This document shows, in pieces, positions 1-5,891 of a DNA stretch of 10,456 nt. Origin of the DNA: an uncultured Lachnospiraceae bacterium (lineage in GTDB: Bacteria > Bacillota > Clostridia > Lachnospirales > Lachnospiraceae); contig CAMKMR010000040.1 of NCBI GenBank assembly GCA_946413945.1, forward strand, positions 1 to 10,456, given 5' to 3'. Under the pieces are notes generated by a model. The model was not told where the DNA came from, did no database searches, and saw nothing but the letters and a program-made list of their open reading frames with translations. Position 1 is the first letter of the stretch. Every line of letters starts with the position of its first letter. A program made the translations under genes and the position numbers.

Positions 1-1
1 A

Positions 2-991
2 AAACTTGAAAAAGAGCTGGAGATTGACTGTTTTTCAACAATCACAAATTATGAATCTATAGATAAAAAAGAGCAGATGTATAATAGAAATGTATCCGTC
101 AAAGTTAGAAATCTCTCTGATAAGATAAATGAAGTGGTGACATCAGAGCTTGATACTATAAAACAGGCAGAAAAAATCTTTGATCTGGTTACTGATTTTT
201 ATAAGAAATATGGTGTGGGAATGTTCGGGCTTAACAGAGCTTTCAGAATAGCTCATAGGGAAGGAAAAGATGTAGAATACCTTCCTATCAATAATACAGA
301 TTCTGTCATGCTTGACGATCTTGTAGGATATGAGATACAGAAGAAAAAATTAAGAGATAATACAGAAGCCTTTGTACGTGGAAAGAGAGCTAATAACTGT
401 CTTCTTTTTGGTGATTCAGGTACAGGAAAATCTACAAGTATAAAGGCTATAATCAATGAATATTATGATGATGGCTTAAGAATGATTGAGATCTATAAAC
501 ATCAGATGAGAGATCTTAATTCAGTTATAGCCCATATAAAAAATAGAAATTATAAATTTATCATCTATATGGATGACCTTTCTTTTGAGGATACGGAGAT
601 AGAATATAAGTATCTTAAGGCTGTCATTGAAGGCGGACTTGAATCAAGACCTGATAATGTACTTATTTATGCTACATCAAACCGCCGTCATCTTATACAG
701 GAAACCTGGAAAGATAATAATGATATGGAACTTGATAAGCATCATTCAGATACTATGCAGGAAAAGTTATCCCTTGTTAACAGATTTGGTATCACTATTG
801 GATTTATCAGACCGGATCAGAAGAATTTCTTTAATATAGTAAGTGAACTTGCCAAACGTCATCCTGAGATTACTATGGATGAGGAAAAGCTTAAGTTAGA
901 AGCAAATAAGTGGGAAATAAGCCATGGTGGTTTCTCAGGAAGAACAGCCCAGCAGTTTATCGACTATCTCCTTGGAAACGTTGAGAGATAG
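2..991 (+). CDS. DUF815 family AAA-type ATP-binding protein (5' end outside window)
   Basis: The reading frame is open from base 2, through a possible ATG at 77, to TAG at 989-991. The true start is therefore upstream of the window and the Met at 77 is internal; 329 residues are visible. Numbering from the Met at 77, there is a Walker A loop GDSGTGKS at 112-119, a hydrophobic Walker B strand ending in Asp-Asp (FIIYMDD, 161-167) and a sensor-1-like strand ending TSN (about 195-202). A C-terminal part includes RFGITIGFIRPDQ and a GGFSGRTAQQF segment. This order is typical of the DUF815 group of AAA ATPases. The biochemical role of that family is not established, so none is assigned; the protein looks soluble and cytoplasmic. 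The nth start lies 95 bases downstream with no clear terminator between, so cotranscription is possible. Confidence 0.85.
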   Translation, partial: KLEKELEIDCFSTITNYESIDKKEQMYNRNVSVKVRNLSDKINEVVTSELDTIKQAEKIFDLVTDFYKKYGVGMFGLNRAFRIAHREGKDVEYLPINNTDSVMLDDLVGYEIQKKKLRDNTEAFVRGKRANNCLLFGDSGTGKSTSIKAIINEYYDDGLRMIEIYKHQMRDLNSVIAHIKNRNYKFIIYMDDLSFEDTEIEYKYLKAVIEGGLESRPDNVLIYATSNRRHLIQETWKDNNDMELDKHHSDTMQEKLSLVNRFGITIGFIRPDQKNFFNIVSELAKRHPEITMDEEKLKLEANKWEISHGGFSGRTAQQFIDYLLGNVER

Positions 992-1074
992 AGAGTGAGA
1001 TAAGTTAAGCGGGATGGCTAAAGAGATAAAATGCGTAGATTAAAACGTACAGATGAATCGAAAGAAGAATAAGC

Positions 1075-1079
1075 AGGAG
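1075..1079 (+). promoter_or_regulatory. Ribosome binding site selecting the GTG start of nth
   Basis: AGGAG lies 7 bases before GTG at 1087. No ATG lies in the same frame near the conserved N-terminus, so this Shine-Dalgarno decides the GTG start. Confidence 0.75.
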
Positions 1080-1086
1080 AAAAAAA

Positions 1087-1791
1087 GTGACTAAGAAGGA
1101 ACTAGCTAAAGAAGTCTGCAGAAGACTTAATGAGGAATATGGAAAAGATATAGCGTGTTTTCTTCATTATGAAGAAGGCAAGGCCTGGCAGCTGCTTTTT
1201 GCTACGATCCTTTCAGCTCAGTGTACAGATGAGAGAGTGAATCTGGTTACGAAGGATCTCTTTAAAAAGTATCCCGACTTAGAGGCATTTGCAGCTTGTA
1301 ACTTAGAAGAACTTGAAAAAGACATATACTCTACCGGTTTTTATAAAAATAAAGCCAAAAACATAAAGAACTGTGCAAATAAACTTCTTAAGGATTATAA
1401 TGGTGAGGTTCCGTCTGATATAAAGCTGTTAACAGGGCTTCCGGGCGTAGGAAGGAAAACGGCGAATGTTATCAGAGGTAACATTTATCATATAGAAAGT
1501 ATTGTTGTAGATACACATGTTAAAAGGGTTTCTAATCTTTTAGGGCTTACAGATAATACTGATCCTGAAAAAGTTGAAATGGATCTTATGAAGCTTGTTC
1601 CGAAAGAACAATGGATCCTCTACAATATGCAGATAATTTTGCTCGGAAGAAATATCTGTATTTCCGGGCGGCCTAAATGTGATATATGTCCGATGCTGGA
1701 TATATGCAGGGCCTGGGGACGGATTAAAGATAAGGATAAAAAAACAAGTAGTAAAAGCAAAGATAAAAAACAAGTAGATAAAGCTAGATAA
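1087..1791 (+). CDS. nth: Endonuclease III (DNA glycosylase/AP lyase)
   Basis: Endonuclease III removes oxidised pyrimidines and cleaves the resulting abasic site in base excision repair. The 234-residue product has the full family signature: the LSAQCTD segment (42-48), a helix-hairpin-helix LPGVGRKTANV (118-128) whose Lys124 is the expected catalytic lysine, and VDTHVKR (141-147) with catalytic Asp142. A 4Fe-4S cluster loop has Cys191, 198, 201 and 207 in C-x6-C-x2-C-x5-C spacing. The core matches the usual length of about 210 residues. An extra Lys/Asp/Ser-rich tail after residue 211 is low complexity and encoded by A-rich DNA with a near-duplicated stretch (GATAAAAAA/CAAGTAG). The tail may add non-specific DNA affinity, but it could equally be drift. 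The start is GTG, supported by AGGAG 7 bases upstream. Confidence 0.95.
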   Translation: MTKKELAKEVCRRLNEEYGKDIACFLHYEEGKAWQLLFATILSAQCTDERVNLVTKDLFKKYPDLEAFAACNLEELEKDIYSTGFYKNKAKNIKNCANKLLKDYNGEVPSDIKLLTGLPGVGRKTANVIRGNIYHIESIVVDTHVKRVSNLLGLTDNTDPEKVEMDLMKLVPKEQWILYNMQIILLGRNICISGRPKCDICPMLDICRAWGRIKDKDKKTSSKSKDKKQVDKAR

Positions 1792-1913
1792 AGCTGCTAA
1801 TAAAAAGACAATATTAAAGAAGTAAAATAAGACAAAAAAAACAGAAAAAAAATACAAAATAATAGAAGAAAAAGAGAAAAAAATAGAAGTAAATAAATAA
1901 AGATAAATAATCC
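1792..1913 (+). other. A-rich intergenic tract upstream of the small-peptide promoter
   Basis: This stretch is overwhelmingly A, with scattered G and T and almost no C. It has many runs of 4-9 adenines and no plausible gene on either strand. It begins at the nth stop and ends directly at the -35 hexamer of the promoter at 1914. It may act as an UP-element or bent DNA for that promoter; this is inferred only from composition and position. No terminator for nth is visible in it. Confidence 0.5.
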
Positions 1914-1941
1914 TTGACTATCTGCCAACAAAGGCTAAAAT
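1914..1941 (+). promoter_or_regulatory. Sigma-A-type promoter of the 36-residue peptide gene
   Basis: TTGACT (1914-1919) and TAAAAT (1936-1941) are separated by 16 bases, each one mismatch from consensus. Transcription would start near 1948, giving a leader of about 30 bases before the ATG at 1978. The adenine-rich DNA immediately upstream is consistent with an UP element. Confidence 0.65.
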
Positions 1942-1977
1942 TAAGAAAATGTAGAAGATATTATACGGAGGTTTACT

Positions 1978-2088
1978 ATGATAGACTTTAGTAAAAAAAG
2001 AGGAAAAGCTACAAGGATAGCGGCTGCTGTTATCTGTATCCTGCTGGCTCTTTTAATGATAGTTGGTCTTGTAGCAACTGCATTATAA
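1978..2088 (+). CDS. Small single-pass membrane peptide, 36 residues, unknown function
   Basis: ATG at 1978 is preceded by GGAGG (1967-1971) with 6-base spacing, close to an ideal ribosome site, and by a good promoter at 1914-1941. The frame closes with TAA at 2086-2088. The product begins MIDFSKKRGK, a short basic cytoplasmic segment, followed from about residue 14 by an uninterrupted hydrophobic helix rich in Ala, Ile, Leu and Val to the C-terminus. The positive-inside rule predicts N-in orientation with almost no external tail. Very short membrane peptides of this form occur in Firmicutes (for example the Prli42 and DUF4044 types), but I cannot assign it to either. It lies between nth and the VanW gene with its own start signals, so it is unlikely to be a chance frame. 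No terminator is visible after it. Confidence 0.7.
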   Translation: MIDFSKKRGKATRIAAAVICILLALLMIVGLVATAL

Positions 2089-2122
2089 AATAAAGAAAAA
2101 CTATGCTTGAAGCTGATCGGCT

Positions 2123-2157
2123 ATAAGAATTTATCTTATGACTAGTGGCTTATAAGA
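2123..2157 (+). promoter_or_regulatory. Cluster of ATAAGA/TCTTAT elements before the VanW gene
   Basis: ATAAGA (2123-2128) and TCTTAT (2134-2139) form an inverted pair with a 5-base spacer, and a third ATAAGA lies at 2152-2157. The first and third sit in a longer direct repeat, GGCTATAAGAAT / GGCTTATAAGAAT, starting at 2119 and 2147. The cluster overlaps a possible promoter and could be an operator; AT-rich chance repeats are the alternative. Confidence 0.3.
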
Positions 2158-2164
2158 ATATAAT
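2136..2164 (+). promoter_or_regulatory. Possible promoter of the VanW-AIRS-trmL operon
   Basis: A consensus -10, TATAAT (2159-2164), is preceded at 17 bases by a poor -35, TTATGA (2136-2141). It would give a leader of about 30 bases before the TTG start at 2201. The weak -35 next to the repeated ATAAGA elements would fit an activated promoter, but this is inference. Confidence 0.4.
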
Positions 2165-2200
2165 TGTGGAAAGTTTAGTAAGAATAGAAGGTGGATTTTT

Positions 2201-3817
2201 TTGAAGAAGAAAGTTAAAATCATTGCTACTATGTTGATCGCAGCAATGATCGGCACATCATTGTCGGCATGCGGAACTAAGACTATGGAGGCAGAAGAGC
2301 TGACAGAAGAAGCGTCTAAGGAAATTGAAGAAGCGGCTGTTTATTATGGTAAGGCTTCAGCTGACGCGGTTATTTTTGAAAATGTTTCTATTGATGGAGT
2401 TGATGTCGGAGGCATGACTCTTAAAGAAGCAGAAGACTCATTAAATGAGCTTTCCACTAAAGTTGCCAACTCGACCGTAAAGCTTGTCAGCAGCTATGGA
2501 GATGCAACTTCATCAGCTTCTGATATGGGCATAGCTGTAGATGTAAATGACTCGGTGAAAGAGGCATTTGCTATTGGAAATTCAGGAAGTGTTCTCTTAA
2601 GATATAAGACTGCAAAAGAGGCAAAAAAGGGTCCTGTGGATGTTAAACCTGAATTCAAAATAAGCAGACAGCTTATGGAAAAAGTGATCAAGGAACAGAT
2701 AAGCTCAAAGCTTAACACGGGAAAGAAAGCATCTCTTATAAAAAATGAAGATGGAAGCATCAAAGTAATAGCAGATAGTGCAGGCATAGAGATAAATCTT
2801 GATAAGACATATGAAAATGTAAGAAATGCATTTAAGCTTTCAGATGTTAAGGACGAAGTAAGGATCGAGCTGGTTGTTAATACTGGTGACCTTTCCGAAG
2901 AAAATAAAAAGCTCGCTGAGATCACAGATGTACTTGGTACATATTCAACTGAGTATACATATTCAGCAGAAGGAAGAAAGAATAATATCCGCAATGCCTG
3001 TGATTTCATTAATGGAACAGTACTTTTCCCAGGTGAGGTTTTCTCTTATTGTAAACTGGTTGGACCTATCGAACTGAGCAATGGTTATGATATGGCGCCG
3101 GTTATCGTAGGAGGAAAGCATGAGATGGGCGTTGGTGGTGGAGTTTGTCAGCCATCAAGTACTCTTTACAATGCGGTACTTTATGCAGAATTAGAGGTAG
3201 TTGAAAGATCTAATCATGCTCTTGATGTAGGCTATGTTTCTCCGGGACGTGATGCAACAATTTCAGATCCATATGTAGATTTTAAGTTTAAGAATAATCT
3301 TTCTTCACCAATTTACATTGAAGCAATAGCTGATGGCTCAACATGTACATTTACTATTTATGGTAAGGAGACAAGACCTTCTAACAGAACTATTGAACTT
3401 GAGTCAGTATATATTGGTTCAATCCCTAGAGGTAAGGAAGAGATAAAGGCTGATTCAAGTGTTGCTGAAGGAACTGAAGAAGTTGAGTCAAGCGGATGTG
3501 ACGGTATAATAAGTGAACTTTGGAAACATATTTATATAGATGGACAGTTATCAGATTCTGTTAAGATCAACTATAGTGAATATGATCCAGAACCAAGGAT
3601 CATCCTTAAGAATCCTGCTGATATTGAAAGAGAAAAGAATGGTATAAAGCCAACAGAGGCTACAACAAAGGCTACAACTGAAGCTACAACAAAAGCTACA
3701 GAAGCCACCACAAAGGAAACAACAGAAGCAACAAGTGCTGAGGAGACAGAACCTGAAACAGAAAATCCTGCTAAGGAAGAAGAAACTCCTGATTCAACAC
3801 CTTCAGAAGGTGAATAA
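2201..3817 (+). CDS. VanW-domain lipoprotein with peptidoglycan-binding-4 region
   Basis: The TTG start at 2201 is chosen because AAGGTGG (2188-2194) lies 6 bases before it and the next residues form a lipoprotein signal: Lys-rich N-terminus, hydrophobic core and lipobox LSAC, with Cys24 as the predicted lipidated residue. The mature protein should sit on the outer face of the membrane. Residues about 60-230 match the PG_binding_4-type region common before VanW domains (DGVDVGGMT at 65-73). Residues about 250-390 are the VanW domain, with FPGEVFSY (276-283), GGGVCQPSSTLYNA (312-325) and the NHALDVGYVSPGRDATI segment. Residues 395-470 resemble a G5-like module. The tail from 484 is a Thr/Ala/Glu low-complexity stretch ending Asp/Glu-rich. 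VanW domains occur near vancomycin-resistance genes but have no proven enzymatic role, and nothing here suggests a resistance cluster. A wall-associated function is inferred. Confidence 0.9.
   Translation: MKKKVKIIATMLIAAMIGTSLSACGTKTMEAEELTEEASKEIEEAAVYYGKASADAVIFENVSIDGVDVGGMTLKEAEDSLNELSTKVANSTVKLVSSYGDATSSASDMGIAVDVNDSVKEAFAIGNSGSVLLRYKTAKEAKKGPVDVKPEFKISRQLMEKVIKEQISSKLNTGKKASLIKNEDGSIKVIADSAGIEINLDKTYENVRNAFKLSDVKDEVRIELVVNTGDLSEENKKLAEITDVLGTYSTEYTYSAEGRKNNIRNACDFINGTVLFPGEVFSYCKLVGPIELSNGYDMAPVIVGGKHEMGVGGGVCQPSSTLYNAVLYAELEVVERSNHALDVGYVSPGRDATISDPYVDFKFKNNLSSPIYIEAIADGSTCTFTIYGKETRPSNRTIELESVYIGSIPRGKEEIKADSSVAEGTEEVESSGCDGIISELWKHIYIDGQLSDSVKINYSEYDPEPRIILKNPADIEREKNGIKPTEATTKATTEATTKATEATTKETTEATSAEETEPETENPAKEEETPDSTPSEGE
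3653..3733 (+). repeat. Degenerate ATTK/ATTE codon repeat in the VanW C-terminal tail
   Basis: Residues 485-511 consist of about six imperfect copies of Ala-Thr-Thr-Lys/Glu. At DNA level the unit is close to GCTACAACAAAG, about 12 bases with substitutions. Such Thr-rich tails are typical disordered linkers of surface proteins and are prone to repeat-number change. No LPxTG sorting motif follows, which fits anchoring by the N-terminal lipid instead. Confidence 0.75.
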
Positions 3818-3829
3818 AATAGTAAAAGC

Positions 3830-4837
3830 ATGAAAGATAAGAAATATGGAACTCCTTCGGATCTGGTTATGAAGAGGAGTGTCCTAAAACATCTAAAAAA
3901 AAGAACAAAACTAATGACTGCCGGGCCTTCGTCCGGCAGTGATTTTACTGTCTATGATAATATAGTTTTTGCTAATGGGTCCGCAGATTCTTTACTGCTA
4001 AAAAATTGTGAGGATTTAACTGCGGGGAAACTGGCATATATCAGAGCAAAGAATCACCTTGCACTTGCAGGGGCTCTTCCAAAGACCATGTCTATTGATA
4101 TAGTTGTTGGAGGCCATGGAGGAGAAGGGATACTTAGAAATGAGATGAACCTTCTTTCAAGTCTTGCCAAGGATGAAGATATTACTATTCTTGGTGGAAC
4201 TAGTAGATATTTAGGAGATGGTAAGGATTATCTTGTAAATATCTCTATGACGGGGCATTTTAAGGATGTTACATTTGTACAGGATAAAAAGATAAAAGCC
4301 GGTATGAAGCTTATAATGGCTGGAGTTACAGCTATGCTGGGAACTAGTCTCTTAAAGAATGCATTCTATGAAGAATTAAGAGGGCGTTTTAGCGAAAGTT
4401 ATATTGAAACAATGGGATATCCGTTTGATACAGTTGATATAAGTAAAATGGCTGAAATCGCAAGAGATAAAGCTGTGGCAATGCATGATATCAGTAATGG
4501 CGGTGTATATGCAGCAGTTTATCAGATAACAGATACAGCAAATCTTGGAATAACGTTAAATCATGATATGATCCCGATCGACCAGCCGACTATTGAACTG
4601 TGTGAATATTTCGGAATAAATCCATATCAGCTTCTTGCAACAGGAGGACTTCTTATTGCTGTTGATAAGGAGAATGAAGAAGCTCTTTTAGATGCTTACA
4701 ATGAGGCAGGGATAATTGCTCGGACGATAGGCGTATTTACCAAGGAAAAAGAAAGGCTTGTAATATCAGATAAATTCTATATGAGAAGGGTTCTTACCCC
4801 TAATAGTTTTGACGATATAGAGATGAAATTATGTTAA
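3830..4837 (+). CDS. AIR synthase-related (PurM/HypE-like) protein
   Basis: The 335-residue product has the two-domain plan of the PurM/HypE/ThiL/SelD superfamily. An N-terminal part carries SGSD (35-38), a SIDIVVGGHGGEG segment (88-100) and ILGGTS (120-125). The C-terminal AIRS domain contains AMHDISNGGVYAAVYQI (217-233), equivalent to the glycine-rich helix start of HypE-like proteins, and TGGLLIAVD (271-279). The start at 3830 keeps the family-like opening LVMKRSVLKHLKKR, but no strong ribosome site precedes it (AGAAGGTG ends 17 bases away). Met14 and Met29 are alternatives. The acidic ATP/metal motif usually reading G-D-D/E-C/A is reduced to G-S-D-F here, so activity is uncertain. No hydrogenase genes are nearby, so a hydrogenase-maturation label would be unsafe. 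It starts 12 bases after the VanW stop and overlaps trmL by 7 bases, indicating one operon. Confidence 0.8.
   Translation: MKDKKYGTPSDLVMKRSVLKHLKKRTKLMTAGPSSGSDFTVYDNIVFANGSADSLLLKNCEDLTAGKLAYIRAKNHLALAGALPKTMSIDIVVGGHGGEGILRNEMNLLSSLAKDEDITILGGTSRYLGDGKDYLVNISMTGHFKDVTFVQDKKIKAGMKLIMAGVTAMLGTSLLKNAFYEELRGRFSESYIETMGYPFDTVDISKMAEIARDKAVAMHDISNGGVYAAVYQITDTANLGITLNHDMIPIDQPTIELCEYFGINPYQLLATGGLLIAVDKENEEALLDAYNEAGIIARTIGVFTKEKERLVISDKFYMRRVLTPNSFDDIEMKLC
3917..3940 (+). other. GC-rich perfect hairpin inside the AIRS gene start (terminator-like)
   Basis: ACTGCCGG (3917-3924) and CCGGCAGT (3933-3940) are perfect inverted arms of 8 bases around an 8-base loop, followed by GATTTTA and preceded by an A-rich stretch. 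The form resembles a weak intrinsic terminator or attenuator but lies at codons 30-37 of the AIRS reading frame. Confidence 0.55.
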
Positions 4838-5322
4838 ATATAGTACTTCATGAGCCGGAGATGCCGGCCAATACAGGAAATATAGGAAGAAGCTGTGTGA
4901 TAACTGGAGCAAGACTTCATCTTATAGAACCTATGGGATTTAATCTTTCAGAAAAAATGTTAAAGAGGGCAGGGCTTGATTACTGGCCAAGACTCGATGT
5001 AACTACTTATGCAGATTATGATGATTTCCTTACAAAGAATTCTGATGCGAGAATTTTTTATGCCACTACAAAGGCGAAGCATAGATATACAGATGTAGAG
5101 TTTCATGATGGAGACTACATTATGTTCGGAAAAGAGAGTGCGGGGATCCCAGAAGAGATTCTTATAAAACATCCTGATCAGTGTATAAGAATTCCAATGC
5201 TTCCTGAAGAAAGATCTCTTAATCTTTCCAATTCGGTTTCGATAATCCTTTATGAAGCATTAAGACAGCTGGATTTTAAAGGATTGGAGGATGAGGGGGA
5301 GCTGCATCGCCTTCATTGGTGA
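4831..5322 (+). CDS. trmL: tRNA (cytidine/uridine-34 2'-O)-methyltransferase TrmL
   Basis: TrmL is a SPOUT-fold enzyme that uses S-adenosylmethionine to methylate the ribose of the wobble nucleotide in certain tRNA-Leu species. The 163-residue length is typical. Visible family motifs are LHEPEMPANTGNIGRSC (6-22), FGKESAGIP (99-107) and the C-terminal knot segment with IPMLPEERSLNLSNSVSI (121-138). The ATG at 4831 overlaps the AIRS stop in ATGTTAA, which points to translational coupling; only a weak AGAGATGAA precedes it. The protein ends in a normal-looking ELHRLHW, so the gene is intact. Its TGA at 5320-5322 forms the first bases of the inverted-repeat element that follows, and the likely terminator lies about 300 bases downstream, beyond that element. 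Confidence 0.93.
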   Translation: MLNIVLHEPEMPANTGNIGRSCVITGARLHLIEPMGFNLSEKMLKRAGLDYWPRLDVTTYADYDDFLTKNSDARIFYATTKAKHRYTDVEFHDGDYIMFGKESAGIPEEILIKHPDQCIRIPMLPEERSLNLSNSVSIILYEALRQLDFKGLEDEGELHRLHW

Positions 5323-5623
5323 TATATCCCTATATAACGTATCAGGTATCTTACTCCGGCCCGGCTCGCGCCTTAGTTACGGGTCCCCCTTACGGCCGCT
5401 TCGCTTGCTAAGCTCTCACTTCGCTTTCAGCTCGTGAATCGCTAAGCACCGAGTAATGCAACGATTACAAAGTAATCGTTGTACTACGCAGTAGTACGCA
5501 TTCTGCGTAAGCAGAATCAAGGCTTTCAACGAAAGCCTTGCATATCACAAAGTGATATGGCGCCAAGACCCGTAATGACCTTCGTAAGATACCTGGTACG
5601 TTTTAATATACGGATATATATCA
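5320..5623. repeat. Palindromic intergenic element with long imperfect inverted arms
   Basis: The left arm 5320-5354 and right arm 5584-5623 are inverted copies: 33 of 35 left-arm bases match, apart from two short gaps of 2 and 3 bases. A second inner pair is TTACGGGTC (5377-5385) with GACCCGTAA (5567-5575). The enclosed sequence is GC-richer than its flanks and holds a run of five hairpins at 5459-5559. Its left half carries direct repeats of CTTCGCTT (5399, 5419) and GCTAAGC (5407, 5441). No protein-coding frame is convincing, and there is no transposase. It resembles a MITE-like or REP/BIME-like dispersed intergenic repeat, but copy number cannot be judged from one window. In RNA form it would make a long 3' structured region on the trmL transcript. 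Confidence 0.7.
5459..5559. repeat. Five consecutive perfect hairpins
   Basis: Stems and loops follow with virtually no spacing. CAACGATTAC-AAA-GTAATCGTTG is at 5459-5481, and GTACTAC-GCA-GTAGTAC at 5481-5497. ATTCTGC-GTAA-GCAGAAT is at 5500-5517, CAAGGCTTTC-AAC-GAAAGCCTTG at 5518-5540, and CATATCAC-AAA-GTGATATG at 5541-5559. All stems (7-10 base pairs) are perfect and loops are 3-4 bases. An alternative hairpin TACGCA-TTC-TGCGTA (5495-5509) competes with the second and third. Confidence 0.85.
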
Positions 5624-5653
5624 ATCCCTAAAGTATAACTTTGGGGATTTTTT
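5623..5653 (+). terminator. Intrinsic terminator of the VanW-AIRS-trmL operon
   Basis: AATCCCTAAAGT (5623-5634) pairs with ACTTTGGGGATT (5638-5649), with one T-G wobble and an ATA loop. The arm runs directly into TTTT, giving six T at 5648-5653. The orientation terminates plus-strand transcription from trmL. It starts where the palindromic element ends. Confidence 0.8.
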
Positions 5654-5703
5654 ATGTTCAAAGCATCGTAAGTTTTATTATTGAAAGATATATAACATAT
5701 AAT

Positions 5704-5769
5704 AAAGCAGAAGAAACCAGCCCCCCAAAAAAAGAAATAAAGAATGAAAAAAAGCAGAAATAACCAGCC
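5704..5769. repeat. Direct repeat pair near the glmM 3' end
   Basis: Two 19-base copies, AAAGCAGAAGAAACCAGCC (5704-5722) and AAAGCAGAAATAACCAGCC (5751-5769), match at 17 of 19 positions with a 47-base period. The TAACCAGCC end of the second copy is inverted at 5886-5894, GGCTGGTTA, overlapping the glmM stop codon. Confidence 0.6.
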
Positions 5770-5859
5770 AAAATATAATAAAGGACGAAAAAATAATCCC
5801 GCCAAAGGGCATGTTTAGCCCGCTGGTGGGATTGATTTTTTTGTCCATTATATTTTGGC
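5767..5859 (-). terminator. Large nested hairpin, likely (bidirectional) terminator of glmM
   Basis: The core stem pairs AATCCCGCCA (5795-5804) with TGGTGGGATT (5824-5833), and GGGC (5807-5810) with GCCC (5818-5821). It is flanked by A-runs on the left and T-runs on the right, so it reads as a terminator on both strands. Further out, GCCAAAATATAAT (5767-5779) is inverted at 5847-5859, making an extended arm of about 93 bases in total. It lies just beyond the glmM stop (5892) on the minus strand. Confidence 0.75.
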
Positions 5860-5891
5860 GTCCGTTCGTTATATCGTTTTAGTCGGGCTGG

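Noticed and set aside
77..991. ATG at 77 as the true start of the DUF815 gene
   Set aside because: The frame stays open upstream to the window edge, with family-like sequence (KLEKELEID...), and no ribosome site precedes 77.
1031..1072. 13-codon frame (ATG CGT AGA ... TAA) just before nth
   Set aside because: There is no clear ribosome site and the product is too short to judge. It could be a leader peptide, but nothing supports that.
2494..3009. 171-codon minus-strand open frame opposite the VanW gene
   Set aside because: The plus-strand VanW frame has clear domain motifs and a ribosome site; the antisense product is a Ser/Leu-rich shadow with no motifs.
2201..3817. Vancomycin-resistance gene vanW
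   Set aside because: Only the VanW domain is shared. No vanHAX, vanY or vanRS genes are nearby, and VanW-domain lipoproteins are common in susceptible Clostridia.
5459..5559. CRISPR array
   Set aside because: The units are unrelated hairpins without a common repeat or regular spacers, and no cas genes are present.
5320..5623. tRNA gene, riboswitch or group II intron
   Set aside because: No cloverleaf with a T-loop GTTCRA motif, no recognisable aptamer core, and no intron domain V signature could be found in the stems.
5545..5805. 86-codon minus-strand open frame through the repeat and terminator region
   Set aside because: It runs through the palindromic arm and both terminators, has a Phe/Leu-rich low-complexity product caused by AT-rich DNA, and lacks a good ribosome site.
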